A stretch of DNA of 64,000 nt, from contig NZ_JAJFBP010000034.1 in assembly GCF_020697055.1 (NCBI RefSeq), positions 1 to 64,000 on the forward strand. Direction: 5' to 3'. The translations under genes and the position numbers were made by a program. Position 1 is the stretch's first letter. Each line of letters starts with the position of its first letter. Below, in pieces: positions 43,836 to 53,471 of the stretch. The DNA is from Panacagrimonas sp. (GTDB lineage Bacteria > Pseudomonadota > Gammaproteobacteria > Nevskiales > Nevskiaceae). A model generated the notes under the pieces. It saw only the letters and a list, made by a program, of their open reading frames with translations. It did no database searches and had not been told where the DNA came from.

Positions 43836-44851
43836 ACCGGCGCGGATCGACAAGTCCCTGGCGGCAGCGCGGCATCGCGTTGATCACGGCGGTGCTGGTC
43901 GTGTCGCTGGCGGTGATCGCGGCGACCTCGGTCCTCGACAACGGCCACTTCGCGATCCAGCGCACCGCCACGCTGCAGGACTCCGAGAAGGCCTGGGGTT
44001 ATGCCACCGGCGCCGAGGACTGGGTGCGCACGATCCTGCAGCGCGACGCCAAGGAAAACCGCTACGACTCGCTCGACGAGATCTGGGCGCAGCCGCAGAC
44101 GTTGCCGGTGGAGAACGGCGCGATCACCGGCGCGGTGATCGATGCGACCTCACGTTTCAACCTCAACAACCTCGGTGTGTCCGACGACCAGATTCCCGTC
44201 GGCACGGGAGGCGAGAAGACGACCGCTTACCTGCGCCAGGTGCGGCTGTTCGCCCGGCTGATCGAGAACATCGAAGGCGGCCCGCAGCTGATCTCCAACC
44301 CGCAGCAGCTCGCCGAAGCCATCCGCGACTGGATCGACAAGGACCAGATGCCCACCGGCGGCGGGCGCGAGGACAGTGATTACCTGATCCTGGAACCGCA
44401 ACGGCGCGCGGCGAACCGGCCGATGGCGAGCGTCACCGAGCTGCGCCCCGTGCTCGACTCGCTCTACGACCCGCGCACCGACGATGCGCGAAAGGTCTAC
44501 CAGCTGCTGCTGCCCTACGTCACGGCGCTGCCGGTCGACGGCGTCACGCCGATCAACGTCAATACCGCCGAGCCGGCCCTGCTGATGGCGCTGAGCCCGA
44601 GCAATTCGAAACTTTCGCAGTTCTCGGAGCTGCGCAAGGAGAGGCCGCTCAAGCAGATCAGCGAACTCACCACGGAGCTCGAAATGAGTCCGACGGATGC
44701 CGACCCGACGCTGGTGAGCGTCTCGACCTCGCTGTTCCTGCTGCGGCTGCAAGCCGTGGTCGGACAGGGACGTGTGGCACTATACAGCCTCATTTTCAGG
44801 CCCTCCCAAGGCATGCCCGTGGTGCTTCAACGCAGCACGGATTCCGAATAA
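43832..44851 (+). CDS. gspK: Type II secretion minor pseudopilin
   Basis: A 339-residue protein: QRGIALITAVLVVSLAVIAAT leader-helix without the usual Glu5, as expected of GspK, with YATGAEDWVRTIL and a helix-rich globular part, including VNVNTAEPALL-like NVNTAEPALL. It caps the pseudopilus with GspI and GspJ. GTG start overlaps gspJ as GTGA. Confidence 0.94.
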   Translation: MNRRGSTSPWRQRGIALITAVLVVSLAVIAATSVLDNGHFAIQRTATLQDSEKAWGYATGAEDWVRTILQRDAKENRYDSLDEIWAQPQTLPVENGAITGAVIDATSRFNLNNLGVSDDQIPVGTGGEKTTAYLRQVRLFARLIENIEGGPQLISNPQQLAEAIRDWIDKDQMPTGGGREDSDYLILEPQRRAANRPMASVTELRPVLDSLYDPRTDDARKVYQLLLPYVTALPVDGVTPINVNTAEPALLMALSPSNSKLSQFSELRKERPLKQISELTTELEMSPTDADPTLVSVSTSLFLLRLQAVVGQGRVALYSLIFRPSQGMPVVLQRSTDSE

Positions 44852-44877
44852 GAACGCAACCATTCCAGTCCGCAGGC

Positions 44878-46083
44878 GTGCGCGAAACCTTCTATCTGCG
44901 GCTCGGTGAAACGGCCGATTCCGATTGCGAGTACGGCATCGCGGGCGCCGATCCGCGTTCGTTGCGTGCCCAGCGCGGATCGCTCGACCAGGCGCTCGAC
45001 CGGGTCAACGTCGCGGGCCGTCGCGTGGTGGTGTTCGTTCCCGCGACACAGGTGCGTCTGGCCACGGTCAAGGTGCCGGCGCGTCAGCCGTCCAAGGTCC
45101 TGCAGGCCGTGCCCTACGCGCTGGAGGACCAGGTTGCCGAGGATGTCGAGAGCCTCCATTTCGCGGTGGGCACGCGCCTGGAGGACGCAAGCCATCCGGT
45201 CGCGATCCTGTCGCGCGCGCGCCTGAACCAGATCCTGCTGCTGCTGCGCGCCAACGGCGTGCAGCCCGATTGGCTGGTTCCCGAGACGCTCGCGCTCGCC
45301 GCGCCGACCGCCGATGGCGCGTGGTCGGCGCTCGCCGACGGCGATCACGTCTGCGTGCGCAGCGGTTTGTGGTCGGCGTTCACCTGCGCGGCCGCCGATC
45401 TGGTCGAGTACCTCTCGCTGGCGGATCCGGATCGCACGCACCCGCTGCGTCTGCACATCGCGGGCAACGCCGCGTTTGATGGATCGCGCCTGGACTGGCC
45501 GGTGCAGCTGCTGCCTGAACGCAACGCGCTGGCCGCGCTGGCCACCGGATTCCAGCCCGAGCGCGCCATCAACCTGTTGCAGGGCAGCTACGCGCCGCGG
45601 CGCGACATCGAGCGTTACTGGAAGCCCTGGCGGGTCGCCGCCGTGCTGCTGGTGTCGCTGATCGGGGTGTCCCTGATCTCGCATCTGGCCGACACCTGGG
45701 CGCTGTCGGCCGAGGTGGCGCGCCAGGACCAGGCCAATGCCACGCGCTTCCAGCAGCTCTTCCCGGAGCAGACGCGCGTGGTGGACCTGTCCGCCCAGCT
45801 GGACCAGCAGATGCGCGCACTGGGCGCCGGCGCGGGCTCCGCGGGTCCCCTGTCCCTGTTCGAGCCGCTCTCGCAGGCACTGGCCGCCAGTCCCGGCCTG
45901 AAGCTAACCGGCCTGCAATACCGCGAAGGTGCGTTGTTTCTCTCGATGACCGCGACCGATCTGCAGGTGCTCGAGAACCTGCGCAACTGGTTTGCGCAGC
46001 GCCCCGACGCACGACTCGAAGTGCAGTCCGCCAACGCCGAGTCCGGCGCCGTGCAGATCCGCGCCCGGTTGAGCCGCGCATGA
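44878..46083 (+). CDS. gspL: Type II secretion inner-membrane protein
   Basis: A 401-residue protein: actin-like cytoplasmic domain (VVVFVPATQVRLATVKVP, KVLQAVPYALEDQVAEDVE), one transmembrane helix near residues 245-265 and a ferredoxin-like periplasmic domain. It recruits the ATPase GspE. GTG start at 44878, 26 bp after gspK. Confidence 0.92.
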   Translation: MRETFYLRLGETADSDCEYGIAGADPRSLRAQRGSLDQALDRVNVAGRRVVVFVPATQVRLATVKVPARQPSKVLQAVPYALEDQVAEDVESLHFAVGTRLEDASHPVAILSRARLNQILLLLRANGVQPDWLVPETLALAAPTADGAWSALADGDHVCVRSGLWSAFTCAAADLVEYLSLADPDRTHPLRLHIAGNAAFDGSRLDWPVQLLPERNALAALATGFQPERAINLLQGSYAPRRDIERYWKPWRVAAVLLVSLIGVSLISHLADTWALSAEVARQDQANATRFQQLFPEQTRVVDLSAQLDQQMRALGAGAGSAGPLSLFEPLSQALAASPGLKLTGLQYREGALFLSMTATDLQVLENLRNWFAQRPDARLEVQSANAESGAVQIRARLSRA

Positions 46084-46604
46084 AGGGCATGCTCGCCCGC
46101 ATGAGGCAATCCTTCGATCGCGCGCGCGATCGCTTCCTTGCGCTGCAGCCGCGCGAACGCTGGCTGGTGTCCGTCGGCGCGACCGTGCTGCTGCTCACGC
46201 TGGTCTACCTGCTCGTGTGGGAACCGATGGTCGATGCGCACAAGCAGCGCGTCGGAGCGCTCGAGTCCTCGCGATTGCTCGCGATCCGGCTGGAGCAGGC
46301 GGCCGCCCAGCTCCAGCGCGGCGGACCGCGCGGCGCGGCAAGCGCGGGGCGCAACCTGTCGCTGATGGCGGCGGTCGATCAGGCGAGCAAACAGGGCACG
46401 CTGGGCAAGAGCCCGACGCGCATCCAGCCCGAAGGCGATCGCGAAGTGCGCGTCTGGTTCGAGGACGTGAGCTTCGATGCGCTGGTGCGCTGGCTCGCCG
46501 ACCTGCAGAACAAGTACGGCGTCGGCGTGCAGACGCTCGACATCGAACCGCAAGCGACGCCCGGCAAGGTCAACGCGCGCATGTCCCTGGTACGCGGATC
46601 GTGA
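46080..46604 (+). CDS. gspM: Type II secretion inner-membrane protein
   Basis: A 174-residue bitopic protein: cytoplasmic LALQPRERWLVSVGA, a helix to LVYLLVWEPMVD, then a small periplasmic domain with EVRVWFEDVSFDALVRWLA. It partners GspL. It overlaps gspL and gspN by four bases each. Confidence 0.93.
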   Translation: MKGMLARMRQSFDRARDRFLALQPRERWLVSVGATVLLLTLVYLLVWEPMVDAHKQRVGALESSRLLAIRLEQAAAQLQRGGPRGAASAGRNLSLMAAVDQASKQGTLGKSPTRIQPEGDREVRVWFEDVSFDALVRWLADLQNKYGVGVQTLDIEPQATPGKVNARMSLVRGS

Positions 46605-47389
46605 AACGCAGCACCCTGATCATCGTCGGCGTCGTCGTGTTCCTGGTCGCGCTGTTGCTGCGCACGCCCGCGGTGCAGCTGCACCGGCTGTTCGCTCCGT
46701 CGCTTGCGCAAGCGGGCCTGCAGCTGCAGGGCATCGAAGGCAGCCTGTCGGCCGGACGCGCCGCGCAGGTCGATCTGCAGGGCAATGCCCTGGTCCGTGA
46801 TCTGGGCTGGAACCTGCGCGCGGTGCACCTGCTGCTCGGTCGCGCCAGCTTCATGCTCGCCGGCGGCCGCGACGGAACGCTGGTCGACGGCATCGCGTCG
46901 ATCGTCCCCTCCGGCACGCTGACGCTGCAGGACTTCAAGCTTGCGTCCTCGCTCAAGGCCGTGCTCGCGGCCGCGGGCTACGGCGGCTTCCCGGTGGAAG
47001 GCCAGCTCGGGCTGGACCTGAGCAGCATGAAGCTGCGGCAGGGCTGGCCGCGCCAGGCGCAGGGCACGCTGACGGTGCGCGGACTGGGCTGGAAACTCGG
47101 CCGCGAGGCGGTGCTGCTGGGCGACTACTCCGCGACGCTCGACAACGAAACCGGCGGCGTGAAGGCCGACATCGCAACGCTGAGCGGCGCGCTGGAAGTC
47201 AGCGGCCAGGCACGACTGGGCGACGATCGCAGCTACGAGATGACGCTGCAGATGCGTCCGCGTCCCAACGCACCGCCGATGGTGCCCAACCTCGTGCGCA
47301 ATCTCGGCGCACCCGATGCGCAGGGCTGGTACCACGTCAATCGCCGCGGAAAGCTCGGCGAACCGCCAGGACCCGTGCCGGCCCCATGA
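46601..47389 (+). CDS. gspN: Type II secretion protein N
   Basis: A 262-residue protein with an N-terminal membrane anchor (residues 5-22) and a periplasmic domain typical of GspN (RLFAPSLAQAGLQLQGIEGSL, then LTLQDFKLASSLKAV). GspN is optional in type II systems; its presence suits the Xanthomonas/Pseudomonas-like type. GTG start overlaps gspM; the longer upstream frame is gspM in another frame. Confidence 0.87.
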   Translation: MKRSTLIIVGVVVFLVALLLRTPAVQLHRLFAPSLAQAGLQLQGIEGSLSAGRAAQVDLQGNALVRDLGWNLRAVHLLLGRASFMLAGGRDGTLVDGIASIVPSGTLTLQDFKLASSLKAVLAAAGYGGFPVEGQLGLDLSSMKLRQGWPRQAQGTLTVRGLGWKLGREAVLLGDYSATLDNETGGVKADIATLSGALEVSGQARLGDDRSYEMTLQMRPRPNAPPMVPNLVRNLGAPDAQGWYHVNRRGKLGEPPGPVPAP

Positions 47390-47850
47390 GCGTGGAGTGG
47401 CAGCCGCACGTCGTCGTGGCGTCCATCGTCGAACGCGAAGGGCGCTACCTGATCGTCGAGGAGATGATCGCGGGCGAACGTCGTCTCAATCAGCCCGCGG
47501 GTCACTGGGAGCGCGGCGAGACGCTGCTCGAAGCGGTTTGCCGCGAAACGCTGGAGGAATCGGCGTGGGACATCGAGCCGCGCAGCTTGCTGGGGATCTA
47601 CATCTGGCAGCCGGCCTCGCTGCCCTACCCGTTCGTGCGCTTCGCGTTCGTCGCGGACGCGGTTCACCACCATCCGGACCGTAAACTCGACGACGGCATC
47701 CTGCGCGCGTTGTGGCTGACGCCGGAAGAATTGCGCGCACGCGAACCCGAACTGCGCAGCCCGTCGGTCCTGCAGTGCATCGACGACCATCGCGCCGGGC
47801 GCAGCTACCCGCTGTCGATGATCCAGCAGCGCAGCGAACCCACGACCTGA
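47386..47850 (+). CDS. nudJ: Nudix hydrolase, NudJ-like
   Basis: A 154-residue Nudix enzyme; the box GHWERGETLLEAVCRETLEE matches GX5EX7REUXEE, and the flanks (EEMIAGERRLNQPAGHWE) are those of NudJ, which removes phosphate from HMP-PP and nucleotides. It overlaps gspN and precedes mnmA by nine bases, as nudJ precedes mnmA in many gammaproteobacteria. Confidence 0.87.
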   Translation: MSVEWQPHVVVASIVEREGRYLIVEEMIAGERRLNQPAGHWERGETLLEAVCRETLEESAWDIEPRSLLGIYIWQPASLPYPFVRFAFVADAVHHHPDRKLDDGILRALWLTPEELRAREPELRSPSVLQCIDDHRAGRSYPLSMIQQRSEPTT

Positions 47851-47859
47851 TCGCGCCCC

Positions 47860-48960
47860 ATGAGCGCGCCCCACGTCATCGTCGGCCTCTCCGGCGGCGT
47901 CGATTCCGCCGTCGCGGCGTGGCGCCTCAAGGAGCAGGGATATCGCGTCTCGGCGCTGTTCATGCAGAACTGGACCGAGGACGAACAGGCCTACTGCACC
48001 GCCGCCGAGGATTTCCAGTCCGCGCGCGCGGTCGCCGACGAACTGGGCATCCCGCTGCACCGCGTCGACTTCGCCGCCGAATATCGCGAACGCGTGTTCC
48101 GGCATTTTCTCGACGCGTATCGCGCGGGGCGCACGCCCAACCCCGACCTGCTGTGCAACCGCGAGGTGAAGTTCCAGCCGTTTCGCGAGCACGCGCTGCG
48201 CCTGGGCGCGGACTTCGTCGCGACCGGTCACTACGCGCAGCTGTCGATCGACGCCGACGGCCTGCCGGTGCTGCGCCGCTCGGTCACCGAGGACAAGGAC
48301 CAGACGTATTTCCTGGCGCTCGTCGCGCGATCGCAGTTCGAACGCGTGCTGTTCCCGATCGGTGATCTGACCAAGCCGCAGGTGCGCGATCTGGCGCGGC
48401 AGGCCGGGCTGCCCAATCACCGGCGCAAGGACTCGACCGGGATCTGTTTCATCGGCGAGCGGCCGTTCCGCGAGTTCCTGCAGCGCTACCTTTCGAGCAA
48501 TCCGGGACCGATGGTCGACGACCAGGGCGCGCACGTCGGCGAGCACCAGGGCCTGATGTTCTACACGCTCGGCCAGCGCCGCGGCCTGCACATCGGCGGA
48601 CGTCGCGGCGCCCGGGAAGCACCGTGGTACGTGGCGGACAAGCGCGCCGGCGACAACACGCTGGTGGTGACGCAGGACCCGCAGCATCCGCTGCTGATGA
48701 CGCACGAGATCGCGACCGGTCCCTTTTCGTGGGTCGGTGCGCCGGCGCCGGTGGGCCAGGCGCTGACGGCGCGTATCCGGCATCGACAGTCGCTGCAGTC
48801 CTGCACGATCGTCGACGTGCGCGACGACGGCGCGCTGCGCGTGCGCTTCGATGCGCCGCAACGCGCGGCCACGCCGGGTCAGTACCTGGTGCTGTACGAC
48901 CACGAGCGCTGCCTGGGGGGCGGCGAGATCACCTCGGCGACGCGTCCGCCGGTGGCCTGA
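47860..48960 (+). CDS. mnmA: tRNA-specific 2-thiouridylase
   Basis: A 366-residue enzyme: PP-loop GLSGGVDSAVAA, catalytic cysteines in PDLLCNREVKF and STGICFIGER, FVATGHYAQ. It thiolates U34 of Lys, Glu and Gln tRNAs with sulfur from the Tus relay. It is the last gene of the rightward T2SS-nudJ-mnmA run. Confidence 0.96.
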   Translation: MSAPHVIVGLSGGVDSAVAAWRLKEQGYRVSALFMQNWTEDEQAYCTAAEDFQSARAVADELGIPLHRVDFAAEYRERVFRHFLDAYRAGRTPNPDLLCNREVKFQPFREHALRLGADFVATGHYAQLSIDADGLPVLRRSVTEDKDQTYFLALVARSQFERVLFPIGDLTKPQVRDLARQAGLPNHRRKDSTGICFIGERPFREFLQRYLSSNPGPMVDDQGAHVGEHQGLMFYTLGQRRGLHIGGRRGAREAPWYVADKRAGDNTLVVTQDPQHPLLMTHEIATGPFSWVGAPAPVGQALTARIRHRQSLQSCTIVDVRDDGALRVRFDAPQRAATPGQYLVLYDHERCLGGGEITSATRPPVA

Positions 48961-49047
48961 GGCCGATCAGCCAGCGCGCGACCGTTTCGGAGCACGGACA
49001 ATGTCGCGCCCACCGATCCACGGGGGCGACCGGTGAGAAGAATCGAC

Positions 49048-49947
49048 ATGCAGCCTTTCCTGCGCTACGTGCTGCGCGGTGCGTTGCGCGTGCTGTTCAA
49101 GGGCGTCATCGGAAGACCGATCCCGGAACGGGTGCAACGCGCCTGGATGGTGATGGTCGCCTCGAGCACGCTGCGCGCCGGCGACACGCGCACCGAACGC
49201 GGCACCTGGGGCGTCCCCGGCGAATGGACGCAGCATCGGCATTTCGTCGACGGCCGCGTGCTGCTCTACCTGCACGGCGGCGGTTACACGATCGGCTCGC
49301 CGCGCACGCACCGCGCGCTGACGTCGCACCTGGCCGCCGCCGCGCGCTGCCAGGTACTGGTTCCGGACTATCGACTGGCGCCGGAGCATCCCTACCCGGC
49401 CGCGCTGCAGGACACGCTCGCGGCCTATCGCTGCCTGCTCGAACGCTTCGCGCCCGAGCAGATCGCGATCGGCGGCGACTCGGCCGGTGGCGGACTGACG
49501 CTGTGCACGGCGCTGGCGATCCGCGACGCCGGGCTGCCGATGCCGCGTGCGCTGGTGCTGCTCTCGCCCTGGACCGACCTGGGCCTGTCGGGCGAGACGA
49601 TCGACGGGCTCGATGCGATCGATCCGATGCTGGGTCGCGCCTGGCTGCAGCGCGCGGGCGACGCGTATCGCGGCAATCTGCCGGCCAGCGATCCGCGCGT
49701 CTCGCCGCTGCACGCTTCGCTGCACGGCCTGCCACCGATGCTGGTGCAGGTCGGCAGCGACGAGATCCTGCTGTCCGACTCGCGACGCCTGGTCGAAAAG
49801 GCCCGTGCCGGCGGGCTCGACGTGCGCCTGGAGATCGAGCCCGGCTACTGGCACGACTTCCAGATCCACGCCGGCGTGCTCGACGCCGCCGATGCCGCGA
49901 TCGGGCGCATCGCCGATTTCCTGCGCGATCGCTGGGCCCCGGCATGA
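49048..49947 (+). CDS. Alpha/beta hydrolase, HSL-family esterase
   Basis: A 299-residue esterase related to the one at 6 kb: oxyanion motif LYLHGGGYTIGS, GGDSAGGGLTLC elbow, DYRLAPEHPYPAAL, and the late GYWHDFQ histidine. GAGAAG lies before ATG 49048; the longer GTG frame adds five residues. It overlaps the SDR gene as ATGA, so ester hydrolysis followed by alcohol oxidation is a plausible pair. Confidence 0.88.
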   Translation: MQPFLRYVLRGALRVLFKGVIGRPIPERVQRAWMVMVASSTLRAGDTRTERGTWGVPGEWTQHRHFVDGRVLLYLHGGGYTIGSPRTHRALTSHLAAAARCQVLVPDYRLAPEHPYPAALQDTLAAYRCLLERFAPEQIAIGGDSAGGGLTLCTALAIRDAGLPMPRALVLLSPWTDLGLSGETIDGLDAIDPMLGRAWLQRAGDAYRGNLPASDPRVSPLHASLHGLPPMLVQVGSDEILLSDSRRLVEKARAGGLDVRLEIEPGYWHDFQIHAGVLDAADAAIGRIADFLRDRWAPA

Positions 49948-50726
49948 ACCGCCGCGCGATCTTCATCACCGGCGCCGCGCAGGGCATCGGCGCGGCCACC
50001 GCCGAGCGCTTCGTGCGTCAGGGCTGGTTCGTCGGTCTGCACGACATCGATCGGGCCGGCGTCGAGGCCCTGCGCGATCGGCTCGGCGCGGACAACGCCA
50101 TCGCGGCGCAGCTGGACGTGCGCGATGCCGCCGCCTGGAGTCCCGCGCTGCAGCGTTTCTGGGACGCTGCCGGCCAGCGCCTCGACGTACTGCTCAACAA
50201 CGCCGGGATCGCCACCTCGGGCGCCTTCGAATCGCTGCCGGTCGCCACCCATCACGCGATCCTCGAGGTGAACCTCAACGGCGTGATCAACGGCGCGCAC
50301 GCGGGCCACGATTTCCTGCGCCGGCATCCCGGCGGCGGCGGGCGGCTGATCAACCTGGCCTCGGCGTCTGCGATCTACGGCGCCGCGGGGCTCGCCAGCT
50401 ATTCCGCCACCAAGTTCGCGGTGCGCGGCCTGACCGAAGCGCTCGATCTCGAATGGCGCGGCCAGGGCATCCGCGTCTGCGACCTGTGGCCGTTGTTCGT
50501 GAGCACGCGCATGGTCGAAGGACTGAGCCTGCCGTCGATCCGATCACTGGGCGTGCGGCTGACCGCCGACGACGTCGCCTCCGCGATCTGGAAAGCGGCG
50601 AATCATCGCGGCCACCGCGTGCATTGGCCGGTGGGTGCGCAGGCCCACGCGCTGTACCTGGCGTCGCGCTGGCTGCCGCATCGACTGACCCGGGCCGTGA
50701 CCGCGCGTCTGTCCGGTCATCGCTGA
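49944..50726 (+). CDS. Short-chain dehydrogenase/reductase
   Basis: A 260-residue classical SDR: TGAAQGIGAAT cofactor motif, D-I-D after the second strand (HDIDRAG) favouring NAD, LLNNAGIAT, and the catalytic YSATKFA with a serine in NLASASAIYG. Substrate unknown; ATGA overlap with the esterase suggests a two-step degradation. The open frame extends far upstream, but that is shadow of mnmA and the esterase. Confidence 0.87.
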   Translation: MNRRAIFITGAAQGIGAATAERFVRQGWFVGLHDIDRAGVEALRDRLGADNAIAAQLDVRDAAAWSPALQRFWDAAGQRLDVLLNNAGIATSGAFESLPVATHHAILEVNLNGVINGAHAGHDFLRRHPGGGGRLINLASASAIYGAAGLASYSATKFAVRGLTEALDLEWRGQGIRVCDLWPLFVSTRMVEGLSLPSIRSLGVRLTADDVASAIWKAANHRGHRVHWPVGAQAHALYLASRWLPHRLTRAVTARLSGHR

Positions 50727-50819
50727 TCCGCGCGATCCGGGCCGCGCACGAACCTTGCGAGTTCAGCGCAGGTTTCTTTGCGTTGGCGATGGTGATCGCT
50801 TCGCGACGGAGGAAGATCG

Positions 50820-51155
50820 ATGAAGTTCCAGCTGTGCAACTTCAGGGGCGTGATGGCGGCACTGTCGCTGGTCGCGGCGTGCGGCGTCGCGCACGCGCAG
50901 GCCACGCCGCCGGAAGCGCCCTCCACCGCGCCGCTGCCGGCGCCCGCGCCGCCGATGAGCGGTACCGAGTTCTCGGAGCCGCCGATCAGCGACAGCTTCG
51001 CCGAACTGGATCGGGACAAGGACGGCGCGGTCACGCCGAGCGAGGCCGAGCGCAACGTGCAGGTGGCGATGTTGTTCCAGCGCCTGGACGAGAGTCGCGA
51101 CGGACGCCTCGACCTCGCCGAGTACGCGCAGCTGCGCTCGCCGCTGCGGCACTGA
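50820..51155 (+). CDS. Small exported EF-hand-like protein
   Basis: A 111-residue protein with a signal peptide ending VAHAQA, a Pro/Ala linker, and two calcium-loop-like motifs, DRDKDGAVTPSE and DESRDGRLDLAE, spaced as an EF-hand pair. It is periplasmic or secreted, perhaps a calcium-binding protein. It is followed by a strong terminator. Confidence 0.72.
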   Translation: MKFQLCNFRGVMAALSLVAACGVAHAQATPPEAPSTAPLPAPAPPMSGTEFSEPPISDSFAELDRDKDGAVTPSEAERNVQVAMLFQRLDESRDGRLDLAEYAQLRSPLRH

Positions 51156-51171
51156 CATTTTCGCAACAACG

Positions 51172-51202
51172 AAAAGGCCGCGAGCGCTCGCGGCCTTTTT
51201 TT
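51172..51202 (+). terminator. Strong intrinsic terminator
   Basis: A perfect 14-bp palindrome (aaaaggccgcgagc / gctcgcggcctttt) runs into seven T residues on the plus strand. The minus strand also ends TTTT, so it may work for both convergent genes, the EF-hand gene and the acyl-CoA dehydrogenase. Confidence 0.93.
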
Positions 51203-51229
51203 CTTATCGCGTCGACCGGCGATCCGTTC

Positions 51230-51287
51230 GTAGCCCGGGATTTCCCTCGCACGCACGGAGCGCAACCCTGGGCCGCGCCCGGGCTAC
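51230..51287. repeat. Extragenic inverted repeat (gtagcccggg element)
   Basis: gtagcccggg at 51230-51239 is repeated inverted as cccgggctac at 51278-51287, around a loop rich in gcg and cgc. The sequence resembles the gtagcccgg-type extragenic elements frequent in gammaproteobacterial genomes. It lies directly past the acyl-CoA dehydrogenase stop. Confidence 0.65.
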
Positions 51288-51291
51288 CCGA

Positions 51292-53091
51292 TCAGAAGTT
51301 GGCTTCGGCCAGCTCCATCAGCGAGCCCGCACCTGCGCGCGCCTGCTGCGCCAGTGCGGCGGTTTCCGGGTAGAGCTTGGCGAAGTAGAACCGCGCCGTC
51401 GTCAGCTTGGCCTTGTAGAAATCCGCGTCACCGTTGGCGCCATCGGCGAGCCGGCGCATCGCCACGCCCGCCGAGATGCACCAGGCGAACGAGAACACCA
51501 GGTGACCCAGCAGGCGCAGGTAGGGGACCGCCGCAGCGCCGACTTCGTCGGGGTTCTTCATCGCCTTCTGGCCGATCTCCATCGTCAGCTTCTGGACTTC
51601 GCTCTGCAGCGCGTTGAACGGCGCGAAGAACTCCTGCATCTGCGGGTTCTCGGAGAACGGCTTGAGCGTCTCCTGCATCGCCTTGCCGAACTTCATCAGC
51701 TTGGCGCCCATGTCGCCAAGCACTTTGCGACCGAGCAGATCGAGCGCCTGGATGCTGTTGGTGCCCTCGTAGATCATGTTGATGCGCGCATCGCGCACGT
51801 GCTGCTCCAGGCCCCATTCGGCGATGTAGCCGTGACCGCCGAGCACCTGCATCGCCAGCGTCGTCGACTCGTAGCCGTTGTCGGTGATGAAGCCCTTGAT
51901 CACCGGCGTGAGCAGCGCCACCAGGTCGGCGTTCTCCTTGCGCACCTTTTCATCCGGATGCTTGTGCTCCCGGTCGATCGCCAGGCCCGCCCAGTACGAG
52001 AAGGCACGCGCGGCTTCGACGTAGGCCTTCTGCGTGAGCAGCATCCGGCGCACGTCGGGGTGCACGATGATCGGATCGGCCGCCTTGTCCTTCATCTTGG
52101 GACCGGTCAGCGAGCGACCCTGGATTCGATCCTTCGCGTAGGCCAGCGAGTTCTGGTACGCGACCTCGGCCAGGCCCACCGACTGCATGCCCACGCCCAG
52201 GCGCGCGCTGTTCATCATCACGAACATCGCGTTGAGACCCTTGTTCGGCGCACCGACCATCCAGCCTTGCGCGCCGTCGAAGTTCATCACGCAGGTGGCG
52301 TTGCCGTGGATGCCCATCTTGTGTTCGATCGAGCCGCACTTGAACGTGTTGCGCTTGCCCGGCTCGCCGTTCGCGTCGGGAATGAACTTGGGCACGATGA
52401 ACAGCGAGATGCCCTTGGTGCCGGCCGGCGCATCCGGCAGGCGCGCGAGCACCAGGTGGATGATGTTCTTCGACATGTCGTGCTCGCCGGCCGAGATGAA
52501 GATCTTGGTGCCGGAGATCGAGTACGAACCGTCCGCGTTGGGCTCGGCCTTGGTCTTGAGGATGCCCAGGTCGGTTCCCGCGTGCGCTTCGGTCAGGCAC
52601 ATCGTGCCGGTCCATTCACCCGACACGAGCTTGGTGAGGTAGACCTTCTTCTGCTCGGGCGTGCCGAAGGCGTGCAGCGCGTTGTAGGCGCCGTGGCTCA
52701 GGCCCGGATACATCGTCCACGCCTGGTTGGCACTGTTCATCATTTCCATGAAGGCGCTGTGGATCACGTGCGGCAGGCCCTGGCCGCCGAATTCCGGATC
52801 CATGCCCAGCGCGCCCCAGCCCGCCTCGACGAACTGCTGGTAGGCCTCCTTGAAACCGGTCGGCGTGGTGACGACGCCGTCGCCCTGGTAGGTGCAGCCT
52901 TCGCGATCGCCGACCTGATTGAGCGGGAACAACACTTCGGCGCAGAACTTGCCGCCTTCCTCGAGGATCGAGTCGATCGTCTCGCGATCGATGTCCGCGT
53001 GCGGCGGCAGTTTGCGCAGTCCCTCCGACACGTTGAGCAGCTCGTGCAGCACGAACTGCATGTCGCGCAGGGGGGGCGTGTAAGTCGGCAT
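51292..53091 (-). CDS. Acyl-CoA dehydrogenase (DmdC/AcdA-type, C-terminally extended)
   Basis: A 599-residue flavoenzyme of the long acyl-CoA dehydrogenase branch: TGTMCLTEAHAGTDLG, ISGTKIFISAGEHDM, VLARLPDAPAG, the catalytic-glutamate motif RINMIYEGTNSIQALDLLGRK (end of the third domain), and a C-terminal accessory helix domain. Relatives include 3-methylmercaptopropionyl-CoA dehydrogenase and general fatty-acyl-CoA enzymes. GGAG precedes ATG 53091; the N-terminus TYTPPLRDMQFVLHELL is the family start. Single gene; beta-oxidation role likely. Confidence 0.92.
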   Translation of the reverse strand: MPTYTPPLRDMQFVLHELLNVSEGLRKLPPHADIDRETIDSILEEGGKFCAEVLFPLNQVGDREGCTYQGDGVVTTPTGFKEAYQQFVEAGWGALGMDPEFGGQGLPHVIHSAFMEMMNSANQAWTMYPGLSHGAYNALHAFGTPEQKKVYLTKLVSGEWTGTMCLTEAHAGTDLGILKTKAEPNADGSYSISGTKIFISAGEHDMSKNIIHLVLARLPDAPAGTKGISLFIVPKFIPDANGEPGKRNTFKCGSIEHKMGIHGNATCVMNFDGAQGWMVGAPNKGLNAMFVMMNSARLGVGMQSVGLAEVAYQNSLAYAKDRIQGRSLTGPKMKDKAADPIIVHPDVRRMLLTQKAYVEAARAFSYWAGLAIDREHKHPDEKVRKENADLVALLTPVIKGFITDNGYESTTLAMQVLGGHGYIAEWGLEQHVRDARINMIYEGTNSIQALDLLGRKVLGDMGAKLMKFGKAMQETLKPFSENPQMQEFFAPFNALQSEVQKLTMEIGQKAMKNPDEVGAAAVPYLRLLGHLVFSFAWCISAGVAMRRLADGANGDADFYKAKLTTARFYFAKLYPETAALAQQARAGAGSLMELAEANF

Positions 53092-53216
53092 CGAGGACTC
53101 CGTAAAAGAGAACGTGGGAACGCGCCGTACTCTAGCGTATGCCTCCTTGAGGGCCTTGGCCGCAGCGCCGCGACGACCTGGATGTCGAGCAGCACGCCGA
53201 CGCGTAGGCTCGCGCG

Positions 53217-53471
53217 ATGAAGTGCCGTTCCCATTGCGCCGCATGCTGCATCGCCCCGTCGATCTCCTCGCCGATTCCCGGAATGCCCGAAGGCAAGCCG
53301 GCCGGCGTGCGCTGCATCCAGCTCGACGAGGCGGATCGTTGCCGATTGTTCGGTCGACCCGACCGGCCGGCAGTCTGTTCGGGCCTGCAGCCGGGCCGCG
53401 AGATGTGCGGCGACACGCGCGAACACGCGCTGTTTTTCCTGGGCCGCCTGGAACGTCTCACCGCGCCATGA
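53217..53471 (+). CDS. YkgJ-family cysteine-cluster protein
   Basis: An 84-residue protein with eight cysteines in the YkgJ pattern: Cys3, 7, 10, 11 (CRSHCAACC), then Cys33, 42, 54 and 64. They probably bind zinc or an iron-sulfur cluster; function unknown. No clear ribosome site. It is divergent from the acyl-CoA dehydrogenase. Confidence 0.78.
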   Translation: MKCRSHCAACCIAPSISSPIPGMPEGKPAGVRCIQLDEADRCRLFGRPDRPAVCSGLQPGREMCGDTREHALFFLGRLERLTAP

